Numbered from the stretch's first letter, positions 21,505 to 33,757 are shown. The stretch: 64,000 nucleotides of DNA from Hyperoodon ampullatus (GCA_949752795.1 OX457058.1:164116223-164180222), one strand, 5' to 3'. Notes: a model not told the origin generated them from the letters alone. Numbers and translations are program-made.

Positions 21505-23172
21505 AGAAAACTAGAAGACATTGATGAAAGAAATTAACAATGATACCAAGAGATGGAGAGATACACCATGTTCTTGGATTGGAAGAATCAATATTGTGAA
21601 AATGACTATACTATCCAAAGCAATCTACAGATTCAATGCAATCCCTATCAAATTACCAATGGCATTTTTTACAGAACTAGAACAAAAAATCTTAAAATTT
21701 GTATGGAGACACAAAAGACCCCGAATAGTCAAAGCAGTCTTGAGTGGAAAAAACAGAGCTGGAGGAATCAGACTCCCTGACTTCAGACTATACTACAAAA
21801 CTACAGTAATCCAGACAATATGGTACTGGCACAAAAACAGAAATATGGATAAATGGAACAGGATAGAAAACCCAGATATAAACCCACGCACACATGGTCA
21901 ACTAATCTATGACAAAGGAGGCAAGGATATACAATGGAGAAAAGACAGTCTCTTCAAGAAGTGGTGTTGGGAAAACTGGATAGCTACATGTAAAAAAATG
22001 AAATTAGAACACTCCCTAACACCATACCCAAAAATAAACTCAAAATGGATTCGAGACCTAAATGTAAGACTGGACACTATAAAACTCTTAGAGGAGAACA
22101 TAGGAAGAACACTCTTTGACATAAATCTCAGCAAGATATTTTTTGAGCCACCTCCTAGAGTAATGGAAATAAAAACAAAAATAAAAAAATGGGGCCTAAT
22201 GAAAAACCTTCAAAGCTTTTGCACAACAAATAAACCATAAACAAGATGAAAAGACAACCCTCAGAATGGGAGAAAATATTTGCAAATGAATCAATGGACA
22301 AAGGATTAATCTCCAAAATATATAGACATGTCATGCAGCTCAATATTAAGAAAACAAACAACCTAATCCAAAAATGGGCAGAAGACCTACATAGACATTT
22401 CTCCAAAGAAGACATACAGTTGGCCATGAAGCACATGAAAAGCTGCTCAACATCACTAATTATTGGAGAAATGCAAATCAAACTACAATGAAGTATCACC
22501 TCACACCAGTTAGAATGGGCATTATCAGAAAATCGACAAACAACAAATGCTGGAGAGGGTGTGGAGAAAAGGGAACCCTCTTGCACTGTTAGTGGGAATG
22601 TAAATTGATACAGCCACTATGGAGAACAGTATAGAGGTTCCTTAAAGAACTAAAAATAGAATTACATATGACCCAGCAATCCTACTACTGGGCATATACC
22701 TAGAGAAAACCATAATTCAAAAAGACACATGCACCCCACTGTTCATTGCAACACTATTTACAATAGCCAGGTCATAGAAGCAACCTAAATGCCCATTGAC
22801 AGATGAATGGATAAAGAAGTTGTGGTACATATATACAATGGAATATTACACAGCCATAAAAAGGAACGAAATTAGGTCATTTGTAGAGACATGGATACAT
22901 CTAGAGACTGTCATACAGAGTGAAGTAAGTCAGAAAGAGAAAAACAAATATCATATATTAAAACATATATGTGGAACCTAGAAACTGGTACAAATGAACC
23001 AGTTTGCAGAGCAGAAATTGAGACACAGAAGTAGAGAAAATAACGTGTGGACACCAAGGGGGAAAGCAGCAGGGGGTGGGGGTGGTGGTGTGATGAATTG
23101 GGAGATTGGGATTGACATGTATACACTGATGTGTATAAAATGGATGACTAATAATAAAATAAATAAATAAAT
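21505..23172 (+). mobile_element. L1-A, downstream part
   Basis: Collinear continuation of the element begun at 13322, resuming with the TSD copy AGAAAACTA (21505-21513) and then the ORF2 C-terminal region. Its 3' UTR differs from that of L1-B: it contains 'accagtttgcagagcag', a G-rich patch at about 23057-23090, 'tggatgactaataataa' and an (AATA)n tail. The different 3' end marks L1-A as a separate subfamily. Confidence 0.95.
21515..22981 (+). pseudogene. L1-A ORF2 remnant, C-terminal part
   Basis: Encodes the region of ORF2p after the reverse transcriptase. Recognisable strings are [53 protein letters not shown] and the terminal MEYYTAIKRNE and [11 protein letters not shown]. The frame is broken several times: a stop after CTTNKP at 22240, another near 22491, and frameshifts in the Cys-rich region around 22500-22700. 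The longest open piece is 239 aa (21521-22240). It is a decayed retrotransposon gene. Confidence 0.93.
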
Positions 23173-24115
23173 AACCATTTTAAAAACAAATAAAATATAA
23201 ACAGAGGGCCTGGTACATAATTTATGTCCAGTTAACTCCATATTAGGCAAAATTTTTGCTGTTTTATTTACTGTTGTTTCTCAACAATGAACACAGTGCC
23301 TGGCACATAGAAGGCCCTCAGGATAATACAAGAATGGGTAAATGACTGAATTATAGGATTATAGAATTTTTGGACAATGCTTTTGCAAAGGTAAAAATAA
23401 TCAAGAAAACAGTGAACATGGTTGAAATTGGAGAGTGTGGTAAAAGAGCAAAGAACAGAACCAAAAGGAGGAGGCCGCATACTAACTGCATTAATACCAA
23501 TTATTTCTCGGTGCTTCCAAGGACTGGCTCCAGAAATGTAATCAGAAATGCCGTTTCCTATGTTTGCCTTGAGTGGGATCTGTTCCCATCATTTTCTTCT
23601 GTGCTGGATTCTTTCTTGTTGTTTATTTGTTTTGACATAAACAGCAGCAATCCTGTAAGATAAATATTGTGCCACACAGCCAGAAGGCTGTCAAAAAAGA
23701 AAGACAGCTCTAAAGAACCCAGAGCCACCAACTCCACAGCTCCATGGAACAGGCGGCTTGATCAACATGCTTCTCTCTCTCCTCACTCCCTGCATGTCTC
23801 TCCAACTTAGTCACGTTGTTTACATGAAGGAAAATGAAAAGGAAGCCCATATTGTGCATTACAGGGAGTGACTAATAGATAGCCACGAGCAGCAGCCATG
23901 CAGTGATCCACTAGGTGCATGGTCTCCGACAGGGGTTACAGGTCAGTATTGGGAGCTGGGTTTGTATATTGGGGAATAGAAATGACAAAAGTCATTTTTC
24001 ACTACCATGGCTTGAAGGCAAGACACACTGGGGATTTTTCACACAGCATGTTCAAATTAACAAGGTTTGATGCTTCCCACCTTACGGGGGGAACAGGAAA
24101 AATCAAGGAGCTGGG
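23173..24115. other. No gene recognised
   Basis: A MIR/L2-like tail ('cagtgcctggcacatagaag') lies at about 23290-23345. The rest, including a 97-codon open frame at 23370-23663, shows no family I can name. Confidence 0.4.
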
Positions 24116-24127
24116 GAAAGTACATCT

Positions 24128-24207
24128 GTGGCTGTATCAATTTACACGCCCACTAACAGTGCAAGGGGGTTCCCTTTTCTCCACAACCTCTCCAGCATTT
24201 GTTGTTT
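24128..24207 (-). mobile_element. 80-bp tailless L1 ORF2 fragment flanked by 12 bp TSD
   Basis: The minus strand reads as L1 ORF2 around the Cys-rich segment ('aatgctggagaggttgtgga' through 'gatacagccac'), equivalent to about 20717-20800 of L1-B. It has no L1 3' UTR and no poly(A). Nevertheless it is bounded by a perfect direct repeat, GAAAGTACATCT, at 24116-24127 and 24208-24219. Confidence 0.85.
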
Positions 24208-24277
24208 GAAAGTACATCTTAAAATTTAACAACAGAGCTGCTGTTAAATGGTTTTAAAGTGCTAGAAAGATCAACAT

Positions 24278-24470
24278 GTAGAATTGGTTTCTCGGAGTGT
24301 GGTACACAGGCCCCTGGGATCTGAATTACTAGTTTGTAAAAATATAGATTCCTGAGTCCCAAGCCAGAAGTACTGTATCAGTATGTATCAGGGTTGAACC
24401 TAGGAAGGTATACTCTAACCATCCCCCCGGGGGATTCAAAAGCAGTACAAAGGTACTCTAAAATTAAAGG
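24278..24470 (+). mobile_element. MER5-type hAT (Charlie) remnant
   Basis: The order 'ctcggagtgtggtacacagg', 'agattcctgagtcccaagcc' and a terminal region matches the short non-autonomous MER5 DNA transposon. The copy is diverged and its right end is uncertain. Confidence 0.6.
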
Positions 24471-26226
24471 ACCAGAGATGTAGAATATCTCTGACTTAAG
24501 AAAATGGAATAAGGGGACACACTCTATAGGACAGACCTAGACAGTCTATGATGCTTTTAGTGCCCCAGTACACTTCTCATGACCAAAAGAAACACTTAAC
24601 AGTTTCACTTATTAAGTAGTTAGGTACAAACAACCTAATAAGTATTTATATCCTAACAACTTAATAACAGTTAGATAAAATAATAGTAAAAATTGAAAAA
24701 ATCCACTATTTTATACTTATCCACAATTACTAATTACAACTACTAATTACTAATGAGCTGTGAATATCTATTGGTCACTGTACAACCTTCCATCCTTGGG
24801 ATTAGATTGGGCACCACCACCCTCATTTCCTATTACATATTAATTTTCACAGTGTGCTTACATTTCAACAACAGCACCTGCTAAGAACTTCTCAAAGAAA
24901 TGATGTAATTGAAAGGAATGTAGTGCAGCTAATGTTGAAACTGTGAACTACCTTGAGGTAGTATTCCATATAGTTTATGACAGATGACAAGTATCAATAT
25001 TTCCCTCAAATATTTAAACTATCCCAGCAACACTCCTTTGAGTTCACTGTCACCCCAGGGTACTTTGATACCTAGTTTGAGAATCAACAATATAGAAATT
25101 GATAAGTTGAGTCTTAGTCAGTGAGGAACCTTGCATGGACTTTACAAAGTATAGTGAATATATGTGTTTAGATGGCCATTCTTTAAGTCTAACTTTATTA
25201 AGCCAGTAATGAACATCAGTTGAGGTGGCTCTCCAGTTCCTAAGGAGTCATTATTTTCTGAAAACATCTTCAGTCCACTGGGTGATACTTCCAGAGCTGT
25301 GGGCTATGTGACCCTATAGCTCTAGATATAGCTGATTGACATCAACTTAAGATAAAGTAAGAGATTATTGTTCTTGTGAATTTACAAATGAAAACAGACA
25401 GACTGATGGCTAATGGAACTGGGTCAGTTCTTTTTCTTGTTGTCATAATATGCAGGGGAATGAATCCAGGGATGAAAGTAGGAGTGGCACCTCTTCCAAT
25501 TATAGCTAACACACTTTTCCAAAGATTCCCTTTCCAATTTCATAATCTTATTGTTGAGCAGAACACTGTATACAGGTTAGCAATCCCTGCTCAGGACTCC
25601 CAACATTTCAGCCCACCACATCTTTGCTTCAGAGTTACCAAGGAAAACACAAAGTCAAGTGCTGGATGGAATACGCTTTTACTTGTATAGAGAAGAGACC
25701 AAGCAAGATTTCCTTCAATAGTCTGCAGTGGTCAGTCATGGCTGGCAGGTCCAACCTTCTCGTGCCAAAGCAGGACCCCAATTCCTCCCCATTGGAGACT
25801 GAAAAACTGTAAGCTGGAGGCCAGCCTGAGGAATATTTAAATTATAAGCCTAAGTAGAAAAAAGGAACACATGTTTCTCCTGAAACAGACTACTTTGAAT
25901 ATCCTGAGTGATAGTATGATACAAAATGATAAGCTTGGCACAAGCTGTGCAGGCTCTTTATGTAACAGAGCAGAACCCTATGAGGCCCTCCTAGGACAGA
26001 ACCATCCCCCCACCATATTCTCTGCCTGCCTCTTGTTTATAGAAAAACTTTAGTCAAAGAATAAGTTTAATCAAAAAAGTGAGAAAATGCAGAAGAAAAG
26101 GAAAGCAGTCAAACAAGATGAAATAATAATAATTTAGTCATTAAACAAAATCAAGGACCTTTAGTTTCTCTTCAAGGGCTATAGATAATATTCTGAGCCA
26201 TATCCTGTGAGCTGTCTTATAGATAC
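24471..26226. other. No gene recognised
   Basis: AT-rich at 24500-25000, more mixed at 25400-26220. A 104-codon open frame at 25376-25690 has no recognisable domain. The 26050-26226 segment directly precedes an LTR and could be ERV-derived, but nothing proves it. Confidence 0.35.
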
Positions 26227-26685
26227 TGAAACCCCCACCAGGTGGAAGAGTTAACTATATGATGACCAGACTCTAACCATGATTTAAGGTGCCACAATTC
26301 CAAGAACTGCCCTCAAAGAAAATGGGAACAAACAAACCCTTGAACGAAAGATTAACTGTATTTAAAACAATCAGTATGATGCTGATCAGACCACCACATA
26401 ACCAATGTCAAGATGATTGTCAGAGCTGACTGTGCTGTCATGGATGTAAGCCCCTCTCTCTACCTATACACCCTTGAACCTCCTCTTTAAAAGCTCTTGC
26501 CCTCTGATCAACAGATCAGAGCATGTTCTTTGGGACATGAGTCCACCACCTTCTCCCCAGGATTTCCAGATTCCTCAATAAAACTATATTTCCTTTTATC
26601 CAACACTTGTCTCTCAGTATTAGATTCTGAGAAAGCAATGAGTTGAGCCCGAATCTGAGTTCACAGGAACCTGAGTTTGGTAACA
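26227..26685 (+). mobile_element. Solo LTR of an endogenous retrovirus (class I-like)
   Basis: The candidate begins TGAAACCCCCACC and ends TTTGGTAACA, giving the TG...CA ends of an LTR about 459 bases long. Inside are a TATA-like 'tttaaaa' at about 26486-26492 and AATAAA at 26577-26582, in the correct order for U3-R-U5. No gag, pol or env is recognised beside it, so it is most likely a solo LTR. Clear 4-6 bp duplications are not visible, which suggests age. Confidence 0.65.
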
Positions 26686-26949
26686 TTTACCTCTTGGAAA
26701 AGAAGTGTTCCAGGCCCAAGGCTCTTTCATGTATGGCTGAATGGGGCTTAAAAGACTGTACACATTAGACTGCCTTTTCCGACACATCTCTGTTTATTTA
26801 GAAGTGATTGTACATACACGAGGAACACTTTTACCTATGTAGTATAATAAAGATTCCACTAAATTGGAAAATGGTTATTCTGGTGTCCCTCTAGCTACTA
26901 TGAAATGCTGACTGTCAACTCCTTACAAAGATCATGAAGGAAATCTATT

Positions 26950-27306
26950 GCTATGGTCTAAAAGTTTGTATTCTTTTACAATTCACCTGTTGGGATCTGA
27001 ACTCCCAGTGTAATGGTGTTGGGAGGTTTGGGCCTTTGGGAGGTAATTAGATCATGATGGTGGAGCCCTCATGAATGGGATTAGTGTGCTTATGAAAGAG
27101 ACCCCACAGAGTTCCCTAGCCTCTTCTACCTGTGAGGAAACCACAAGAAGTCTGTGACCCAGAAGGGGGCCCCCATCTGTCCACTCTGGTACCCTGATCT
27201 TAGACTTCCAGCCTCCAGAACTTTGAGAAATAAATTTTTGCTGTTTGTAACAGATTATACCCAGTCTGTGGAATTTTGTTATGGCAGTGTAAACAGACTA
27301 AGATAC
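26950..27306 (+). mobile_element. MLT1 (MaLR) LTR
   Basis: Strong consensus phrases: 'ggcctttgggaggtaattag', 'gtggagccctcatgaatggg', 'cagcctccagaac', 'gagaaataaattttt' and the end 'aaacagactaagata'. MLT1 is an ancient mammalian ERVL-MaLR LTR. Confidence 0.85.
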
Positions 27307-27440
27307 CTGTGAATCAAGGAAAGCAGACCTTTAAATTCACAGCAGCCAAAGAGAATATCATGGTGACAGTCTCTATAGAGACACAGAAGGGAGATTTAGA
27401 GAAGGATATATATAAAAGTAAATTGACTACTCCCTAGGGG

Positions 27441-27446
27441 TCATAT

Positions 27447-27499
<53 letters not shown>

Positions 27500-27571
27500 C
27501 ACACACACAGAGAGGGAGAGAGAGAGAGGGAGAGAGAGAGAGAGGGAGGGAGGGAGAGAGAGAGAGAGAGA
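27441..27571 (+). repeat. Composite (CA)n-(TA)n-(GA)n microsatellite
   Basis: Three adjoining simple repeats: (AC)n about 27450-27485, (TA)n then (CA)n to about 27509, then GA/GGGA to 27571. The first half alternates purine and pyrimidine; the second is pure purine. Confidence 0.95.
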
Positions 27572-27942
27572 ATTTTTGTTTGGGCTAAAGAGGTTTCAGG
27601 TAGGACTCTCAAAAAGGGAAACTGGTTGAATTAGGCAAAAGTTATGAATTAATACTTTAGAACTGGTAGCCACAGTGAGGTGAAGATTTTGAATAAATCT
27701 TAATAGGCAATGGTCATCTACTAAGGGAGCCCTTTGTCCAGGTTAGAAAGCTGTTTACACAGAAAATCTAATTTTCAAGAAGGCCTTAAAGCAGTGGAGT
27801 TATTTGTTAGTGTACAGCTTACCTTCCTTGGCAAGAATTTTCTGGTAAACCAGTTAAGACAGATTGACACAAATGTTCTCAATCCTCAGACCAAGTTTAA
27901 GAAAAAGTGTTTCACAGAATTGGCTGTAGTGATAAACCCTGT

Positions 27943-28318
27943 GTTATGTGTTTGGTGTCTCACAAAAATTCATGTTGAAGCCCTAACCCCCAATATGACT
28001 ACCTTTGGAGACAGGGCCTTTATGAAGGTAATTAAGGTTAAATTAGGTCTTAAGGGTGGGGTCCTAATCTGGTAGAATTGGTATCCTTATAAGAACTGGA
28101 AGAGACACCAGAGATATCTCTCCATGCATGCATAGAGAATAGACCATGGGTCCCCATGGTGAGAAAAGGGCCAGGAAGAGATGTTGTGCCAGAAACCAAA
28201 CCTGATGGCACCTTGATCTTGGACTCCAAGCTTCCAGAACAGTGAGAAAATAAATTTCTGTCCTTTAAGCTACCCAACCTGTGATATTCTGTTTCACAGT
28301 CTAAGGCAACTAATATAC
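27943..28318 (+). mobile_element. Second MLT1-type LTR
   Basis: Consensus phrases 'ttcatgttgaagccctaacc', 'gaccatgggtccccatggtg', 'cttgatcttggactccaag', 'agaaaataaatttctgt' and an end 'ctaatatacc'. It has the same orientation as the LTR at 26950 but a clearly different subfamily, so the two are not a provirus pair. Confidence 0.8.
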
Positions 28319-28426
28319 CTTGAGTATAAAAGACAGATAACATTGCAGCTATGAAATAGAAGGAGGAGTATGAACAGAACTGTCATGAACTCTTTTTATA
28401 CAAAGTCCTTTGTTAAAACTTAATGA

Positions 28427-29516
28427 AGAAGATGGCAGTGTGGAAGACACGGAGTTCGCATCTCCCCACAACTAAGGTGAGTGCCAGACACTGGTGGGAG
28501 ACCTCGATGCCAAAGGAGATGGGAGGAACCCCAAGAAAACCTGTAGGATGTGTGGGGACTAAGGAGGGAGGAGAAGTGGAGGCCAGATAGGACGAGGTGC
28601 CCCAGAGGGGTGGCTGAGAGGGTGGAGGGGTTCCCACACCTGTCTTGGGGGCTCAGATCAGGGGGGAGTGTGCCCAGTATTTCCCCTGCCCAATCGGCCA
28701 GGGAGGTCTGCCCAGCTCTCAGGCGGGGTCCTATGCCCTCAGAGGCCCCCTCTGGGCCTCATGTGTCCTGGGGACATAGGAGGGAGGCTGGGAGAGAACA
28801 AGAGAGGCAGGCAGGTGGTGCCCTCCAGGACCAGAGGAGTGGGAGAGGAGTGGAAGGTGTTTCCCTGCCCACTCAAGCCCAGGAAGCCTGCTGGACTCAC
28901 AGATGGGGTCCCCCATCCCGTGAGACCAAAAGTGAGAGGCACACCTGGGCCCCTTCTGTTCCATTGAGCCTAAGCCCCACCCCCCACAGCCCCCAGGGCC
29001 ATTTCCAGCCCTGTGGGTCCTAAGCATAGGCCCCAACCACCACCCAAACCCTGCCCCTGCCTGGGCCCCACCCTCCACAGCCAAGGCCTTTTCCAACTTT
29101 TTTTTTTTTTCTCCTTGTCTTTTTTCCTATTGTGGTTCTCTTTTACCTTCCTGGTGCTGTTTCATCTATATTTTTATTTTTACATTCTTTCTAACGTATC
29201 TGTTAGTTTCCTAGTCTAATTTTATTTTTTACATTGTTATTGTTCTCCTTTTTTGTTGTTGTTGTTGCCACCCCACATGGCTTACGGGATCTTGGTTCAC
29301 AAGCTGGGGTTTGGGCTGAGGCTCTTGTTGTGGGACCTCTGAGTCCAAACCACTGGACTAATAGAGAACCTCAGACCCCAGGGAATATTCATCACAGTGA
29401 TGTCTCCCAGAGGTCCTCATCTCAGCACCAAGACCCAGCTCTACAGGAAAGCCTCAGGCCAAACAACCAGTAAGACAGGAACACAATCCCAATCATCAAA
29501 AAACAAACAAACAAAA
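28427..29516 (+). promoter_or_regulatory. L1-C 5' UTR with YY1-like start motif
   Basis: The element opens with AAGATGGC (28429-28436), the YY1-type motif also found at the start of human and other L1 5' UTRs, where it helps set the initiation site. A G/C-rich block (28480-29090), a T-rich block (29097-29270) and a segment alignable to the last 500 bases of the L1-B 5' UTR follow. The upstream part does not resemble L1-B. Confidence 0.7.
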
Positions 29517-30415
29517 ATGAGATAGCAAAAAAAATATATCACAGATGAAGAAGCAAGGTAAAAACCAACCAGCCCAAATGAATGAAGAGGAAAGAGGCAA
29601 GCTACCTGAAAAAGAATTCAGAGTAATGATAGTAAAGATGATCCCGAATCTCAGAAATAGAATGGAGACACTGATTAAGAAAATACAAGAAACCTTTCAC
29701 AAAGATCTAGAAGAACTATAGAACAAACAGAGATGAAGAACACAGTAAATGAAATTAAAAATACACTAGAAGGAATCAATAACAGAATAACTGAGGCAGA
29801 AGAAAGAATAAGTGAGCTGGAAGACAAAATGATGGAAATAACTGCCAAGAAGCAAAATAGATAAAAAAGAATGAAAAGAATTGAAGACAATCTCAGAGAC
29901 CTCTGGGACAACACTAAATGCACCAGCATTGGAATTATAGGGGTCACAGAAGAAGAGAAAAAGAAAGGGCCTGAGAAAATATTTGAAGAGATTATAGAGG
30001 AAAACTTCCCTAACATAGGAAAGGAAATAGTCAATCAAGCCCAGGAAGTGCAGAGAGTCCCATACAGGAAAATCCAAGGAGAAACACATGCAAGCACATA
30101 TTAATCAAACTAACAAAAATTAAATTCAAAGAAAAAATATTAAAAAGAAGCAAGGGAAAAACAGAAAATAACATACAAAGGAATCCGCATAAGGTTATCA
30201 GCTGAATTTTCAGCAGAAACTCTGCAGGCCAGAAGAGAGTGGCAGGATATGCTTAAAGTGATGAAAGAGAAAAACCTACAACCAAGATTACCCTACCCAG
30301 CAAGGATCTCATTCAAATTTGATGGAAAAATCAAAAGTTTTTCAGACAAGCAAAAGTTAAGAGAATTCAGCACCACCAAACCAGCTTTACAACAAATGCT
30401 AAAGAAACTTCTCTA
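29517..30415 (+). pseudogene. L1-C ORF1 remnant
   Basis: Reads collinearly with L1-B ORF1 and ends at the equivalent stop, 'aaacttctctag'. It is dead: the third codon is TAG (ATG AGA TAG), and there are stops near 29720 and 29863 and frameshifts in the RRM. Recognisable pieces include NLRDLWDNTKCTSIGIIGVTEEE and the C-terminal [14 protein letters not shown]. It lacks the 21-nt insertion seen in L1-B and so serves as an outgroup for that change. Confidence 0.92.
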
Positions 30416-30474
30416 GGTGGGAAACACAAGAGAAGAAAAAGACCCACAAAAACAAACACAAAACAACTAAGAAA

Positions 30475-33400
30475 ATGGTAATAGGAACATACATATCAGT
30501 TATAACCTTGAATGTAAATGGATTAAATGCCCCGACCAAAAGACATAGACTGGCTGAATGGATACAAAAACAAGACCCATATATATGCTGTCTACAAGAG
30601 ACCCACTTCAGACCTAGGGACACATACAGACTGAAAGTGAAGGGATGGAAAAGGATATCCCATGCAAATGGAAATCAAAAGAAAGCTGGCGTCGAAATAC
30701 TAGTATCAGATAAAATTGACTTTAAAATAAAGACTGTTACAAGAGATAAGGAAGGGCACTTCATAATGATCAAGGGATCAATCCAAGAAGAAGATATAAC
30801 AATTATAAATGTTTATGCACCCAACATAGGAGCAGCTCAATACATAATGCAAATGCAAATGCTAACAATGATAAAAGGGGAAATTTTCAGTAACACAATA
30901 ATAGTAGGGGACTTTTGACACCCCACGTACACCAATGGACAGATTATCCAAACAGAAAATAAATGAGGAAATACAAGCTTTAAAGGACACAATATACTAG
31001 ATAGATTTAACTGATATTTATAGAACATTCCACCAGAAAGTGGCAGAATGCACTTTCTTCTCAAGTGCACATGGAACATTCATCAGGATAGGTCACATCT
31101 TGGGTCACAAATTAAGCCTCGGAAAATTTAAGAAAATTGAAATCATATCAAGCATCTTTTCTGACCACAATGCTATGAGATTTGAAATCAATTACAGGAA
31201 GACACTGTAAAAAACACAAATACATGGAGGCTAAAGGGTGTGCTACTAAATAACCAAGAGAGCACTGAAGAAATCAAAGAAGAAATTCAAAGGTACATAG
31301 AAATGAATGACAATGAAAACACTACAACCCAAAACCTATGAGAAACAGCAAAAGCAGTTCAAAGAGGGAAGTTTATAGCATTCAATCTCACCTCAAGAAT
31401 AAAGAAAAATCTCAAATAAATAATCTAACCCTACACCTAAAGCAACTAGAGAAAGAAGAACAAAGAAAACCCAAAGTCAGTAGAAGGAAAGAAATCATAA
31501 AGATCAGAGCAGAAATAAATGAAATAAAAATGAAGAAAATGATAGCAAAGATCAATAAAACTAAAAGCTGATTCTTTGAGAAGGGAAACAAAATTGATTA
31601 ACCCTTAGCCAGACTCACCAAGAAAAAAAGGAGGAGGACACAATCAATAAAATTAGATATGAACAAGGAGAAATCACAACTGACACCACAGAAATAAAAA
31701 GTATTATAAGAGACTACTACAAACAACTATATGCCAATAAAATGGGCAACCTGGAAGAAATGGACAAATTCTTGGAAAGATGCAATTTTCCAAGACTGAA
31801 CCAGTAAGACTAAAAATATAAAGAGACCTATCACAAGTAATGAAATTGAAACTGTAATTTAAAATCTTCCAACAAAAAAAATCCAGGACTAGATGGCTTC
31901 ACAGGGGAATTCTATCAAATATTTAGAAAAGAGCTAACGCCGATCCATCTCAAACTCTTCCAAAAAATTGCAGAGGGAGAAACACTCCCAAATTCATTCT
32001 ATGAAGCCACCATCACCCTGATACCAAAACCAGAAAAAGAGATCACAAAGAAAGAAAATTATAGACCAATATCACTGATGAACATAGATGCAAAAATCCT
32101 GGACAAAATATTAGCAAACAGAATCCAACAACATATTAAAAAGATCATACACCATGATCAAGTGGGATTCATCCTAGGGATGAAGGGATTCTTCAATATA
32201 TGCAAATCAATTAATGTGATACACCATACTAACAAATGAAGGAATAAAAACCATATGATCATCTCAATAGATGCAGAAAAAGCTTTTGACAAAATTCAAC
32301 ACCCACTTATGATAAAAACTCTCCAGAAAATGGGCATACAGGGAACCTAACTCAACATAATAAAGGCCATATATGATAAACCCACAGCAAGCATCATACT
32401 CGATGGTGAAAAACTGAAAGCAACTCCACTAAGATCAGGAACAAGTCAAATTTGTCCACTCTTGCCATTCTTATTCAACATAATTTTGGAAGTCCTAGTC
32501 ATGGCAATCAGAGAAGAAAAAGAAATAAATGGAATCCAAATTGGAAAAGAAGTAGTAAAACTGTCACTGTTTGGAGACGACATGATACTATACATAGAAA
32601 ATCCTAAAGTTGCCACCAGAAAACTACTAGAACTTATCAATGAATTTGGTAAGGTTGCAGGATACAAAATTAGTGCACAGAAATCTCTGGCATTCCTATA
32701 CACTAACAACAAAAAATCAGAAAGACAAATTAAAGAAACAATCCCATTTACCATTGCAACAAAAAGAATAAAATACCTAGGAATAAACCTACCTAAGGAG
32801 GTGAAAGACTTGTATTCAGAAAACTATTAAACACTGACACAAGAAATCAAAGATCACATAAACAGATGGAGAAATATACCATGATCTTGGATTGGAAGAA
32901 TCAATATTGTGAAAATGACTCTACTACCCAAAGCAATCTACAGATTCAATGCAATCCCTATCAAACTATCAATGGCATTCTTCACAGAATTAGAACAAAA
33001 AAATTTTACAATTCTTATGGAAACACAAAAGACCCCAAATAGCCAAAGCAATCTTGTGAAAGAACAATGGACCTGGAGGAATCAGGCTCCCTGACTTCAG
33101 GCTATACTACAAAGTTACAGTAATCAAGAAAATATGGTACTGGCACAAAAACAGAAATATAGATCAATGGTACAGGATAGAAAGCCCAGAAATAAACCCA
33201 TGCACATATGTCACCTAATTTATGACAAAGGAGGCTAGAACATACAATGGAGAAAAGACAGCCTCTTCAATAAGTGGTGCTGGTAAAACTGGACAGCTAC
33301 ATGTAAAAGAATGGAATTAGAACACTACCTAGCACCATACACAAAAATAAACCCAAAATGGATTAAAGATTTAAATGTAAGACCAGACACTATAAAACTC

Positions 33401-33757
33401 TTAGAGGAAAACATAGGAAAAACACTCTTTTACATAAGCCACACCAAGACCTTTTTTGACCCACCTCCTAGAGTAATGAAAATAAACACCAAAATACACA
33501 AATGGGACCTAATGAAACTTAAAATCTTTTGTACAACAAAGGAAACAATAAACAAGATGAAAAGACAACACTCAGAATGGGAGAAAATATTTGCAAATGA
33601 AACAAAGTACAAAGGATTAATCTCTAAAATATACAAACACCTCATGGAGCTCAATATCAAAAAAACAAACAACCCAAATAAAAAATGGGCAGAAGACCTA
33701 AATAGACATTTCACCAAAGAAGACATACAGATGGCCAAGAGGCACATGAAAAGATGA
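30475..33757 (+). pseudogene. L1-C ORF2 remnant, C-terminus deleted
   Basis: Begins [18 protein letters not shown] and keeps the endonuclease N-terminus for 147 aa, then hits a TGA exactly where the GDFN motif should read (30916-30918). Later blocks are recognisable but frameshifted: the RT palm (32462-32830, with the active-site box changed to FGDD by a GCA to GGA change), the thumb region, and the segment to HMKR at 33757. The Cys-rich C-terminus is gone because of the deletion that joins to the 3' UTR. Confidence 0.92.

Noticed and set aside
26950..28318. The two MLT1 LTRs as a provirus pair
   Set aside because: They differ too much from each other and the DNA between them is a microsatellite plus unassigned sequence without retroviral genes.
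28550..29096. Several overlapping frames of 99-157 aa on both strands
   Set aside because: They lie in the GC-rich 5' UTR of L1-C and have no domain.
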